This document shows positions 25,003 through 34,710 of a DNA stretch of 64,000 bases, piece after piece; the stretch's first letter is position 1, and each line of letters starts with the position of its first letter. The stretch covers positions 310,001 through 374,000 of the forward strand of contig NZ_JAAIVJ010000003.1 of assembly GCF_011008935.1 (NCBI RefSeq), in the 5' to 3' direction. The notes under the pieces are model-generated. The model did not search any database and had not been told where the DNA came from. It saw nothing but the letters and a program-made list of their open reading frames with translations. The position numbers were made by a program, and so were the translations under genes. Source of the stretch: Tabrizicola oligotrophica. Its GTDB lineage: Bacteria; Pseudomonadota; Alphaproteobacteria; Rhodobacterales; Rhodobacteraceae.

Positions 25003-26439
25003 TCAGCGCCGATCCTTCAGGGAATAGGCGACCAGCACGCCGATCGACCAGATCAGACCGAGAAACAGGACCAGCAATCCAAGGATCGAAAGCCGTTCGG
25101 GATAGCGGGACACCTCCGCCGTCGTCGGCAGCACATGGGCTGCCAGATAGCGGCTGGTCCGCAGGCTTTCCGCCTTGGCGCTGTCATAGGCCGAAAGGGC
25201 GGCGACATAAGCCTTTTCGGCAAATTCACGATCCACCAGCAGGCGCTCATAATCGGCGGCAAGGGCGGCGAGGTCTTTCTGCCCGCCCTCGGCCCCGACT
25301 TTCGCACGTTCTGCCGCGATCCGGGCCACGATCACCTCGGCCCGGCGCCTGGCCTGCACCAGCCGCGGGTCGTTTTGTGCGGCATCTGCCAGCAGGTCGA
25401 TCTCGATCTGGGCCTCGGCCAACTGGTTTTCGAGCGTGCCGACAAGCCCGGCCTGAATCTGGAAATCCGTCGTCGGATCGACGATCTGGTTTTTCACCCG
25501 AAAGGCCGTGACCGCCTCGCGGGCAGTCCGCAGCCTGTCTTCTGCCGCCTGCAGGTCGCTGCGCGAATAGCGCACCGCATCCTCGCGCGCCGCCGCGCTG
25601 AGATCGTTGATCATGCGCGCGCTTTCATCCAGCAAGGCCTGCGCGATCTCCGTCGCATCCGCTGGTTCAAAGGCCAGAACGCGGACTTCGATCAGCCCGG
25701 TTGTGCTGTCATACGAGGTTTGAACCATGCGCTGCCAGTAATCGACCAGATCCTCGATCGAACCATCGGCGTCAAAGGTGAAAACCGGATCCCCCCATGG
25801 CTTCGACCAGGTTGTGCGCAGGTCGACCCGGGCATCCATGTCGGCCACCAGCTTCTGGCTGCGCAGATACTCGTAAAGAATATCAGTGTCCGAAGAGGAG
25901 GATTTGGTCAGCGAAGTCAGGCCGCCCAGAATGTCGGCAGCGGCGCTGGCGTCTTCGCGCCGGACAGAAAAACCGACGGTGGAGGCATACTGGTCCTTGG
26001 CGACACCCCAGAGATAGACCGCCGAAACCAGAACCGGCAGCAGGATGACAACAAGAAAGGACAGAAACAAGAGCCTGTGACGCGGTTTGATATGGGCAGG
26101 GCTGGCCATGGGGCCTGCGGCCGCGGACGCCTCGGCCAACATCTCGGGCGTGAATTCGACCGTCGCCTTTTCGGCACGATTCACCCTGCCCCGCCCGGCC
26201 ATCATCGCCGCCTTTGGCCCCAAAGCGCGTTTCCGTGCCACGGCCGGCGTCGGATATTCGGCATCGGCAACCTCTGGTGCTGCCTTTGCCTCATCCTGCT
26301 GCCGGCGCCGATTGCCCGCCATCACCCGCCCGGCTCCCGCCCCAGCCCTGACCCGCCGCTTTGGCCCCCCGGCTTCATCGCGCGATGCCTCGGTGTTCGC
26401 AGCTTCGGCGTCTGTCGGAGAGGTGGGGGTGGAAGACAC
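25003..26439 (-). CDS. kpsE: Capsule export inner-membrane protein, KpsE-like
   Basis: A 478-residue polysaccharide co-polymerase-type protein, longer than E. coli KpsE (about 380). It begins with a GTG codon preceded by GAGG. The first approximately 118 residues are a low-complexity Ala/Arg/Glu-rich cytoplasmic extension; a membrane helix follows at about 123-145, then a large periplasmic domain with long helices and likely coiled coil (about residues 285-420), and a second membrane helix at about 451-472. It would bridge the KpsMT transporter to the outer-membrane KpsD-like channel. It is divergent from kpsM by 99 bases. Confidence 0.88.
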   Translation of the reverse strand: MSSTPTSPTDAEAANTEASRDEAGGPKRRVRAGAGAGRVMAGNRRRQQDEAKAAPEVADAEYPTPAVARKRALGPKAAMMAGRGRVNRAEKATVEFTPEMLAEASAAAGPMASPAHIKPRHRLLFLSFLVVILLPVLVSAVYLWGVAKDQYASTVGFSVRREDASAAADILGGLTSLTKSSSSDTDILYEYLRSQKLVADMDARVDLRTTWSKPWGDPVFTFDADGSIEDLVDYWQRMVQTSYDSTTGLIEVRVLAFEPADATEIAQALLDESARMINDLSAAAREDAVRYSRSDLQAAEDRLRTAREAVTAFRVKNQIVDPTTDFQIQAGLVGTLENQLAEAQIEIDLLADAAQNDPRLVQARRRAEVIVARIAAERAKVGAEGGQKDLAALAADYERLLVDREFAEKAYVAALSAYDSAKAESLRTSRYLAAHVLPTTAEVSRYPERLSILGLLVLFLGLIWSIGVLVAYSLKDRR

Positions 26440-26538
26440 GGGGCCTCACGGAATGATTTGTTTCCCAGAGCGATATCCTACATATTGCGACGCAAAAAGC
26501 CCAGAAACCATCTGGACTTTCCCGAGTTGCTTGGGCCA

Positions 26539-27390
26539 ATGCGCCAGATGTCTGATAATTCCGCCGACGACGACCAAATCATGCCCGATCTGCCCGCGGG
26601 GGAGGTGCTTGCTTCTCATCCAAGGCGCAGCTTTGCCACGTTCCGCGCCGTTGCAGCGCTGGTCCTGCGCGAGATGTATACCACCAACGGCCGCTCGCCC
26701 GGCGGCTATCTCTGGGCCATCCTCGAGCCGGTTGCCGGGATCGCGCTTTTGTCGATCATCTTCTCGCTCGGGTTCCGCAGCCCCTCGATCGGCACCAATT
26801 TTGCGCTGTTCTATGCGACGGGTCTGGTGCCGCTGACCTTCTTCACCGCGATCGCGGGCCGGGTCGGACTTGCGGTGAGTTACTCGCGGCCGCTGCTGGC
26901 CTATCCCAGCGTGAAGTTTCTCGATGCCATTCTGGCCCGCTTCCTGCTGAACGCGCTGACCCAGGTCATGGTGGCCTATGTGATCTTTGCCGGAATTCTG
27001 ATCGTCTTTGATGTGCGGGTCATCCTCAACCTTCCTGCCGTCGCGCTGTCGTTGGTGATGTCGGGCATGCTTGCGCTGGGAATCGGAACGCTGAACTGCT
27101 TCCTGTTCACGCAATTCCCGGTCTGGCAGCAAGTCTGGTCGATCCTGACCCGCCCGCTGTTCATCGTTTCCTGCGTGTTCAACCTGTTCGACCAGCTTCC
27201 GGTCTGGGCGCGGGACTGGCTGTGGTACAATCCGATCGTTCACACCGTGGGCATGATGCGCCACGGTTTCTATTCGACCTATCACGCGCCCTATGTGTCG
27301 GTGCTGTATGTCGCCGGGGTCAGTCTTGTGACCGGGGCGGCAGGGCTCATGCTGCTCTACCGCCATCAGTATTCGCTGCTGGAACGCTGA
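26539..27390 (+). CDS. kpsM: Capsule polysaccharide ABC transporter permease, KpsM-like
   Basis: A 283-residue ABC-2 permease with six hydrophobic segments in the C-terminal 220 residues and the family-typical opening LVLREMYTTNGRSPGGYLWAILEPVAGIALLSIIFS. It forms the membrane channel for capsule polysaccharide with KpsT. The start is uncertain: ATGs nine and 42 bases downstream are also in frame, and none has a strong ribosome site. The very long upstream in-frame extension is antisense to kpsE and rejected. It stands alone on the plus strand while kpsE and kpsT are on the minus strand. Confidence 0.9.
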   Translation: MRQMSDNSADDDQIMPDLPAGEVLASHPRRSFATFRAVAALVLREMYTTNGRSPGGYLWAILEPVAGIALLSIIFSLGFRSPSIGTNFALFYATGLVPLTFFTAIAGRVGLAVSYSRPLLAYPSVKFLDAILARFLLNALTQVMVAYVIFAGILIVFDVRVILNLPAVALSLVMSGMLALGIGTLNCFLFTQFPVWQQVWSILTRPLFIVSCVFNLFDQLPVWARDWLWYNPIVHTVGMMRHGFYSTYHAPYVSVLYVAGVSLVTGAAGLMLLYRHQYSLLER

Positions 27391-27393
27391 CCG

Positions 27394-28596
<1,203 letters not shown>

Positions 28597-28681
28597 TCAA
28601 GGCGCGCGAAAAGGGCTCCGGCGTCGGGTGGCAACGCAGGCGCTATCTGCCAAGCCGGAAAAGCCTTCGTCAAGACGGGCA

Positions 28682-28708
28682 GGGGCGGGCTGCGCCAAAA
28701 TCCGCCCC
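28682..28708 (-). terminator. Hairpin downstream of aroC
   Basis: In the minus-strand sense GGGGCGG and CCGCCCC are perfect seven-base arms with a 13-base loop, beginning seven bases past the aroC stop. There is no T-run, so intrinsic termination is only weakly supported. Confidence 0.35.
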
Positions 28709-28714
28709 CCGGTC

Positions 28715-29815
28715 TCAGCCGATCTTGCCCCGTTGCCCGCCGGTCTGCCCGCGGTCGCGCAACAGATGGTCGGCCAGCACGCAGGCCAGCATCGCCTCGC
28801 CGACCGGAACGGCGCGGATGCCGACGCAGGGGTCGTGGCGCCCCTTGGTGATGAGGTCCAGCTCCTCGCCCTTCTGGTTCACCGTGCGGCGCGGCGTCAG
28901 GATAGACGAGGTGGGTTTCACCGCAAAGCGCACCACCACCGGCTGGCCCGAGGAGATGCCGCCCAGAATGCCGCCGGCGTGGTTCGACAGGAACTCCGGC
29001 CCGTTCGGCCCCATGCGAATCTCGTCGGCGTTCTCAACCCCGGTCAGGCTGGCCGAGGCCATGCCATCGCCGATCTCCACCGCCTTGACCGCGTTGATCG
29101 ACATCATCGCGGCGGCCAGATCGCCGTCCAGCTTGCCATAAAGCGGTGCGCCAAGGCCCGCCGGGACACCTTCAGCCACCACTTCGATCACCGCGCCCAC
29201 CGAATTGTGCGACAGGCGCAGCTCATCCAGATAGGCCGCCCAGTCCGCGGCCATCACCGGATCGGGGCACCAGAACGGGTTCTGGCCGATCTGGCCGGCA
29301 TCGAACCGCGCCCGGTCGATCGCCTTTGGCCCCATCTGCACCATATAGCCGCGGATCGTCAGGCCCGGCACAAGCGCCGCCAAAACCGCCCGCGCCACAC
29401 CGCCCGCTGCAACCCGCGAGGCAGTTTCCCGCGCCGAAGACCGCCCGCCGCCGCGATAATCGCGCAGCCCGTATTTCTGGTGATAGGTGATGTCGGCATG
29501 CCCCGGCCGGAAGGCCTGCGCAATGTCGCCATAGTCCTTCGAGCGCTGGTCGGTGTTCTCGATCATCAATTGGATCGGCGTGCCGGTCGTCATCCCCTCG
29601 AACACTCCCGACAGGATGCGCACCTGATCGGCCTCTTGCCGCTGGGTAGTGAATTTCGAGGTGCCGGGCTTGCGGGCATCGAGCCAAGGCTGCAGATCTG
29701 CCTCGGTCAGGGCGATCCCCGGAGGGCAACCGTCCACCGTGCAGCCGATCGCCGGGCCATGGCTTTCGCCCCAAGTGGTGACGCGGAACATGTGACCGAA
29801 GGTGTTGAAGCTCAT
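28715..29815 (-). CDS. aroC: Chorismate synthase
   Basis: A 366-residue FMN-dependent enzyme converting 5-enolpyruvylshikimate 3-phosphate to chorismate, the last step of the shikimate pathway. Hallmarks are the N-terminal [16 protein letters not shown], the central [21 protein letters not shown], and the C-terminal GGISSGQP and [17 protein letters not shown]. The start MSFNTFG is standard and has GAGGT six bases upstream; an in-frame codon 42 bases earlier is rejected. It is 66 bases downstream of the terC stop on the same strand. Confidence 0.97.
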   Translation of the reverse strand: MSFNTFGHMFRVTTWGESHGPAIGCTVDGCPPGIALTEADLQPWLDARKPGTSKFTTQRQEADQVRILSGVFEGMTTGTPIQLMIENTDQRSKDYGDIAQAFRPGHADITYHQKYGLRDYRGGGRSSARETASRVAAGGVARAVLAALVPGLTIRGYMVQMGPKAIDRARFDAGQIGQNPFWCPDPVMAADWAAYLDELRLSHNSVGAVIEVVAEGVPAGLGAPLYGKLDGDLAAAMMSINAVKAVEIGDGMASASLTGVENADEIRMGPNGPEFLSNHAGGILGGISSGQPVVVRFAVKPTSSILTPRRTVNQKGEELDLITKGRHDPCVGIRAVPVGEAMLACVLADHLLRDRGQTGGQRGKIG

Positions 29816-29881
29816 CGCGGACCTCGTGGTTTTCCCCCGCATAGGCAAAACCGCCATGCGGGGGAAGGGGGAACGCGCGGC

Positions 29882-30865
29882 TTAGTGCGCCAGTTCGGCC
29901 CTTTGCCCGCGGGTTTTCCACAACGACACCGCCACACCGGCGCCAAGGATGGCGAAAGTGATGCCCAGCGACAGCGAGGGCGGGAACTTGGCCCAGCCCA
30001 TCAGATCGGCCGCGAAGACCTTCGACCCGATGAACACCAGAAGGATGGCCAGCGCATATTTCAGATAGGCAAAGCGGTGCAGGATCGCCGCCAGCGCGAA
30101 GTAAAGCGCGCGCAGGCCAAGGATGGCGAAGATGTTCGAGGTGTAGACGATGAAAGGATCGGTGGTGATGGTGAACACCGCCGGCACCGAGTCGACCGCG
30201 AAGACCAGATCGGCCAGCTCGATCATCACCAGCGCCAGAAACAACGGCGTGACAAAGCGGGTCACCTTGCCCGCCTTGTCCGGCTCGGTCACGAAAAACG
30301 CATTGCCGCGCAGCCCGTCGGTGACATTGAACATCCGGCGCATGAGACGGATCAGGGCGTTTTCGCCGATGTCATGCTCCTTGTCGGCGACCGTCAGCAT
30401 CTTGATGCCGGTGAAGATCAGGAAAGCGGCGAAGACGTAGAGAATCCAGCCGTATTGCGCCACCAGCGTCGCCCCGAGGCCGATCATGATGCCGCGCAGC
30501 ACGATCACCCCAAGGATGCCCCAGAACAGCACCCGGTGCTGATAGGCACGCGGAATGGCAAAGAAGCCGAAGATCAGGGCGATGACAAAGATGTTGTCCA
30601 AGGCCAGCGTCTTTTCAACGACGAAGGCCGTCAGATAGTTCGCCGTGGCATCCCAGCCCATCTGCCACCAGACGAAACCGGAAAAGCCAAGGCCAAGGGC
30701 AATATACATGGTGGAAAGCTTCAGGCTTTCCCGGACGCCGATCTCTTGTGCGCCGTCCTTGTGCAGCACGCCCAGATCCAGCACCAGAAGGGCGATCACC
30801 AGCCCGATGAAGGTGAACCACATCCACAGCGGGGTTCCCAGAAACGCAATCGACAGAAAATCCAC
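29882..30865 (-). CDS. TerC family membrane protein (Alx-like)
   Basis: A 327-residue protein with about eight or nine membrane helices, of the TerC/Alx family implicated in manganese export and metal homeostasis. Acidic intramembrane motifs are visible: FVVEKTLALDNIFV and IELADLVFAVDSVPAVF. It starts with GTG. The proposed ribosome site AAAGG lies in one arm of a hairpin in the leader, which suggests translational control, as in Mn2+-responsive alx leaders, although the classical riboswitch core GGGGAGTAG is not seen. Family assignment is firm; the transported ion is inferred. Confidence 0.92.
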   Translation of the reverse strand: MDFLSIAFLGTPLWMWFTFIGLVIALLVLDLGVLHKDGAQEIGVRESLKLSTMYIALGLGFSGFVWWQMGWDATANYLTAFVVEKTLALDNIFVIALIFGFFAIPRAYQHRVLFWGILGVIVLRGIMIGLGATLVAQYGWILYVFAAFLIFTGIKMLTVADKEHDIGENALIRLMRRMFNVTDGLRGNAFFVTEPDKAGKVTRFVTPLFLALVMIELADLVFAVDSVPAVFTITTDPFIVYTSNIFAILGLRALYFALAAILHRFAYLKYALAILLVFIGSKVFAADLMGWAKFPPSLSLGITFAILGAGVAVSLWKTRGQRAELAH

Positions 30866-30871
30866 AGGTCA

Positions 30872-30941
30872 GACCTTTCTCGCATGGGGGCGCCGAGAGG
30901 TCAGCCAAAGGGTCCGGGCATGACATCGAGCGCGCTCGATG
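30872..30941 (-). promoter_or_regulatory. Structured 5' leader of terC with masked ribosome site
   Basis: In the minus-strand sense an 18-base perfect palindrome CATCGAGCGCGCTCGATG (30924-30941) is followed, about 20 bases on, by a hairpin in which GACCT (30898-30902) and CTCG (30894-30897) pair with CGAG (30879-30882) and AGGTC (30872-30876). The second arm contains the AAAGG ribosome site of the GTG-started terC gene. Opening of this stem would be needed for translation, the logic of a riboswitch or RNA thermosensor. The ligand is unknown. Confidence 0.5.
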
Positions 30942-31034
30942 CGGTCCGACATCACGTTTGCACGTCAGAGGGGCCCGGTCCGCAGGCCCAAGATGGTTCA
31001 CGGTTTCGGCATTTCAACCCCCGCTTCGCCGTTT

Positions 31035-32006
31035 TCAGCTGCGCAGCAGGTTCATCGCATGGACAAGAGCTTCGGAAATGCCGGGCTCCGACAGGGCATG
31101 ACCCGCCATCGGGATCATGTGAAACCGCGCCTTGGGCAATGCCTGCGCCAGCTTCCAGGCCGAGGTCGGGGGGCAAATCATGTCGAAGCGGCCCTGAATG
31201 ATGGTCGTTGGGACATGGGCGATGCGGGCGGCGTTGGCGACAATCCAGCCGTCGCTTTCCAGAAACCCGCCGTTGACAAAATAGTGGTTCTCCAACCGGG
31301 CAAAGGCGCGGGCATATTCTGCCGGGCCTTCGCCCGCCGCCCCATCCCCCAAGACCGAGGCCAGCGAGTTCTCCCACCCGGCCCAGGCCCGCGCGGCGCG
31401 GGTTTCTTCGCCCAACAGGCCCGAGAACAGCCGCGTATTGTAAGCCGCCAGAAGATCGTGGCGTTCGCCTTCGGGAATGACCGACAGGAAGCGCGTCCAC
31501 AGTTCGGGATAGAACGCCCCTGCGCCGCCGCCGTAGAACCATTCCAGCTCGGCTTTGGTCATCAGGAAAACACCGCGCAGGACCATGGCCGTCACCCGGT
31601 CAGGATGGGTGATCGCATAGACAAGCGCCAAGGTCGCGCCCCAGCTGCCGCCGAACAGCGCGAAGCGATCAATCCCCAGATCGCCGCGGATCCGTTCGAT
31701 GTCGCTGACCAGATGCCAGGTGGTGTTGGCCTCGACGCTGGCATGCGGGCGCGACCGACCGCAACCGCGCTGGTCGAACAGCACCACCCGGTAATGGCCT
31801 GGATCGAAATAGCGCCGCATCGCCGGGCTGCACCCGCCACCCGGCCCGCCATGCAGCACCAGCACCGGCACGCCCTGCGGATTGCCGCATTGCTCGACAA
31901 ACACGCGGTGACCGTCCCCCACCTCGATCACCCTTTGGTCAAAGGGCTCGATCGGCGGATAAAGATAGTCAGCTGCGCGCTTTTGGCCTGATCTCTGGTC
32001 CATCAT
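31035..32006 (-). CDS. pip: Proline iminopeptidase
   Basis: A 323-residue alpha/beta-hydrolase that releases N-terminal proline from peptides in the cytoplasm. The oxyanion segment HGGPGGG is at residues 52-58, the nucleophile elbow GGSWG has S121, an aspartate lies in GRFDMICP, and the catalytic histidine in AGHALSE. Length and the opening [28 protein letters not shown] match the S33 family. It is divergent from ubiG, 60 bases apart. Confidence 0.94.
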   Translation of the reverse strand: MMDQRSGQKRAADYLYPPIEPFDQRVIEVGDGHRVFVEQCGNPQGVPVLVLHGGPGGGCSPAMRRYFDPGHYRVVLFDQRGCGRSRPHASVEANTTWHLVSDIERIRGDLGIDRFALFGGSWGATLALVYAITHPDRVTAMVLRGVFLMTKAELEWFYGGGAGAFYPELWTRFLSVIPEGERHDLLAAYNTRLFSGLLGEETRAARAWAGWENSLASVLGDGAAGEGPAEYARAFARLENHYFVNGGFLESDGWIVANAARIAHVPTTIIQGRFDMICPPTSAWKLAQALPKARFHMIPMAGHALSEPGISEALVHAMNLLRS

Positions 32007-32066
32007 CGTCCTATATTACCGACAGAAAGACTGCGCCGCATCGCGCCGCTGTGCAAGGAGTTCCGC

Positions 32067-32801
32067 ATGACCACCACCATCGACCCCACCGAAGTGGCCA
32101 AGTTCGAAGCCATGGCCGCCGAATGGTGGGATCCGAACGGCAAGTTCAAGCCGCTGCACCTGATGAACCCCTGCCGGCTGGATTACATCACCATGCAGAT
32201 TGCGGCAGAGTATGACCGCAATCTGGTGGCACCGCATCCGTTCGAAGGGCTGCGCATTCTCGACATCGGCTGTGGCGGCGGGCTTTTGTCGGAACCCATG
32301 GCGCGGCTGGGGGCCGATGTGGTGGGCGCCGACGCGGCGGCACGAAATATCCCGGTCGCGCAGGTACATGCCGAACAGTCGGGCCTGAAGATCGACTATC
32401 GCGTGACCACCGCTGAAGATCTCGCGGCCACGGGCGCGCAATTCGACGTCGTGCTGAATATGGAGGTTGTCGAACATGTTGCCGACCCGCTGGCCTATCT
32501 GACCGCCTGCCGGCAGCTGCTGAAACCCGGCGGGCTGATGATCTGCTCGACGCTCAACCGCAACCCGAAGTCCTTCATGATGGCAATCGTCGGCGCGGAA
32601 TGGGTGATGCGCTGGCTGCCGAAGGGCACGCATGACTGGGCAAAGTTCATCACCCCGGAAGAGCTTTACGACCTGATCCGCCGGGCCGGGCTTGATCCGG
32701 TGGACAAGCAGGGCATGGTGTTCAATCCGGTCAGCTGGCGCTGGTCCTTGTCGGACCGCGATCTGTCGGTGAACTATGTCACGGCCAGCGTCAAACGCTG
32801 A
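32067..32801 (+). CDS. ubiG: Ubiquinone biosynthesis O-methyltransferase
   Basis: A 244-residue SAM-dependent methyltransferase carrying out both O-methylations of ubiquinone synthesis. Typical are [19 protein letters not shown] at the start, SAM motif [22 protein letters not shown] at about residue 71, [11 protein letters not shown], and the [12 protein letters not shown] lid. AAGGAG-like bases precede the start. It appears monocistronic. Confidence 0.96.
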   Translation: MTTTIDPTEVAKFEAMAAEWWDPNGKFKPLHLMNPCRLDYITMQIAAEYDRNLVAPHPFEGLRILDIGCGGGLLSEPMARLGADVVGADAAARNIPVAQVHAEQSGLKIDYRVTTAEDLAATGAQFDVVLNMEVVEHVADPLAYLTACRQLLKPGGLMICSTLNRNPKSFMMAIVGAEWVMRWLPKGTHDWAKFITPEELYDLIRRAGLDPVDKQGMVFNPVSWRWSLSDRDLSVNYVTASVKR

Positions 32802-32898
32802 CGCGCGGCTTCCCGCCTGACCCCAGAATTTCCGCCTGTCCCGATTGCGCATGGCCCCAAGGCTTGCGATACTCAACCACCATTTCTGGGGGTTATTC

Positions 32899-34710
32899 AT
32901 GGCTGCCGCTACGATCCGTTGTTTGGGTCGCATGGGTGTTTTCGCGCTGGCCTTTGTCGCGTCTTCTGCGCAGGCACTTGATCGGGTTGAGTTTCTTGTC
33001 AACTCCGCAGATGGGGATCTGACCAGCGCCCTGCGTGCCGCTTCTGTGGTGCTGGCAAGCGAGCGGGATGGCCAGACCGCGGCGCAGGACATCCTGACAG
33101 ATGGCCGCGCGGAATATGCCGCCCTTCTGAATGCGCTATACGCCCGCGGGCATTACTCGGGCGTGATCCATGTCTATGCCGATGGGCAAGAAGTGGCCGC
33201 GATCCCGCCGCTGGATGCCCCCTCTCGCATTGGCCACATCCGGATCACCGTCGATCCCGGCCCGCGTTTTGCGCTGTCACGCGCCAGCGTAGAGCCGCTG
33301 CCCCGCCGCCCGGACCTGCCCAAGGGTTTTCGCCCCGGTGCGCCCGCCGAAAGCGGTGTCATCCTCGGCGCGGCGACGGCTGCGGTCGATGGCTGGCGGG
33401 CGCAGGGCAACGCCAAGGCCCGCATCTCGGCGCAGGACATCGTGGCCGACCACGCCCGCGCCACGCTTTCCGCCACCATTCGGGTAGAGCCCGGCCCGGT
33501 CCTGCGCTTTGGGCGTCTGACTGTGGAAGGTCAGGACCGGATGCGCGAAAATCGAATCCGCAAGATCGCGGGCCTGCCTGACGGCGCGCGGTTTGACCCC
33601 AGGGATCTTGACCGCGCCGCCGACCGTCTGCGGCGGACCGGTGTGTTCAAATCCGTCACGCTGACGGAAGACGAAGAGATCACCCGGCCCGACCTTCTGG
33701 GCATCACCGTCACTGTGGTCGAACAAAAGCCGCGCCACTACAGTTTCGGCGCGGAGCTGGCCAGCATGGACGGGCTGATGCTTTCGGCCAACTGGCTGCA
33801 TCGCAACCTGATGGGCGGCGGCGAGCGGCTGGAACTCGGCGCCGAGCTCACCAATATCGGCACCAGCTCGGGCGGCACCGACTATATCCTCGGGGCCAGG
33901 ATCAACCGTCCGGCCACCTTTACCCCCGATACCAGCCTGGGTCTGGCCTTTGAAATCAGTCGCCTCGACGAAGCGGATTTCGATGCCGATATCGCCAGCA
34001 CAGGCGCCACGCTGACCCATGTGTTTTCCGACAGCCTGACCGGGCGCGTGGGGCTGGCCTATGAACATGCCGCGATCACCGATGCCATCGGCCAGCTCAC
34101 CTATCGCAATCTGGCCCTGCCCCTTGGCCTGACCTGGGACCGCCGCGACAGCAAGACCGATGCCAGACGCGGCATCTACATCGACGCCGAAATCAAGCCG
34201 TTCAAGGGCTTCGGCATCACCGATGACGGCGTTCGGACCAAACTGGATTTGCGCGGCTACAGGGCTCTTGGGGCCGAACAGAGACTGGTTCTGGCTGCCC
34301 GCCTGCAACTGGGCGCGATTTTCGGAGCCTCGCTGCTTGGCACCCCGCGCGATGATCTGTTCTATTCTGGCGGGGCGGGAACGGTGCGCGGGCAGCCCTA
34401 TCAGTCTCTGGGGGTCGAGATCCTGCGCGGCGGGCTGAACACCTCGATCGGGGCAAATCACTTTGTCGGCGCCTCGCTTGAAGCGCGGCTCAGGGCAACC
34501 GAACGGCTGGGGCTGGTCGGGTTTGTCGATGTGGGGCGTATCGACATTGGCGGCTTTTTCAACGACACCGGCGACTGGCACGCCGGTGCGGGGCTTGGCG
34601 TTCGCTATGCAACCGGCGTCGGCCCGCTGCGGCTTGATCTGGCCGCGCCGGTCGGCGGCAATACCGGCGACGGGCTGCAGATCTACCTTGGACTGGGGCA
34701 GGCCTTCTGA
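32899..34710 (+). CDS. tamA: TamA-like outer-membrane assembly factor (BamA family)
   Basis: A 603-residue Omp85-family protein. A signal peptide (hydrophobic core GVFALAFVA, cleavage after AQA at about residue 28) is followed by POTRA-type repeats to about residue 290 and a C-terminal 16-strand-type beta-barrel ending in LQIYLGLGQAF with the terminal aromatic residue. A conserved VRG motif (AGTVRGQPYQSLG) lies in the barrel region. With TamB it helps insert outer-membrane or surface proteins. The start is placed at the ATG behind GGGGG rather than an upstream TTG or ATG. Its stop overlaps the tamB start by one base. Confidence 0.92.
   Translation: MAAATIRCLGRMGVFALAFVASSAQALDRVEFLVNSADGDLTSALRAASVVLASERDGQTAAQDILTDGRAEYAALLNALYARGHYSGVIHVYADGQEVAAIPPLDAPSRIGHIRITVDPGPRFALSRASVEPLPRRPDLPKGFRPGAPAESGVILGAATAAVDGWRAQGNAKARISAQDIVADHARATLSATIRVEPGPVLRFGRLTVEGQDRMRENRIRKIAGLPDGARFDPRDLDRAADRLRRTGVFKSVTLTEDEEITRPDLLGITVTVVEQKPRHYSFGAELASMDGLMLSANWLHRNLMGGGERLELGAELTNIGTSSGGTDYILGARINRPATFTPDTSLGLAFEISRLDEADFDADIASTGATLTHVFSDSLTGRVGLAYEHAAITDAIGQLTYRNLALPLGLTWDRRDSKTDARRGIYIDAEIKPFKGFGITDDGVRTKLDLRGYRALGAEQRLVLAARLQLGAIFGASLLGTPRDDLFYSGGAGTVRGQPYQSLGVEILRGGLNTSIGANHFVGASLEARLRATERLGLVGFVDVGRIDIGGFFNDTGDWHAGAGLGVRYATGVGPLRLDLAAPVGGNTGDGLQIYLGLGQAF

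Noticed and set aside
24895-26538. In-frame N-terminal extension of kpsM by 548 codons
   Set aside because: It is antisense to kpsE, lacks protein-like composition and would give a permease about three times the family length.
30866-31034. Classical yybP-ykoY Mn2+ riboswitch before terC
   Set aside because: The conserved GGGGAGTAG core is not seen on the minus strand; only an unassigned structured leader is supported.
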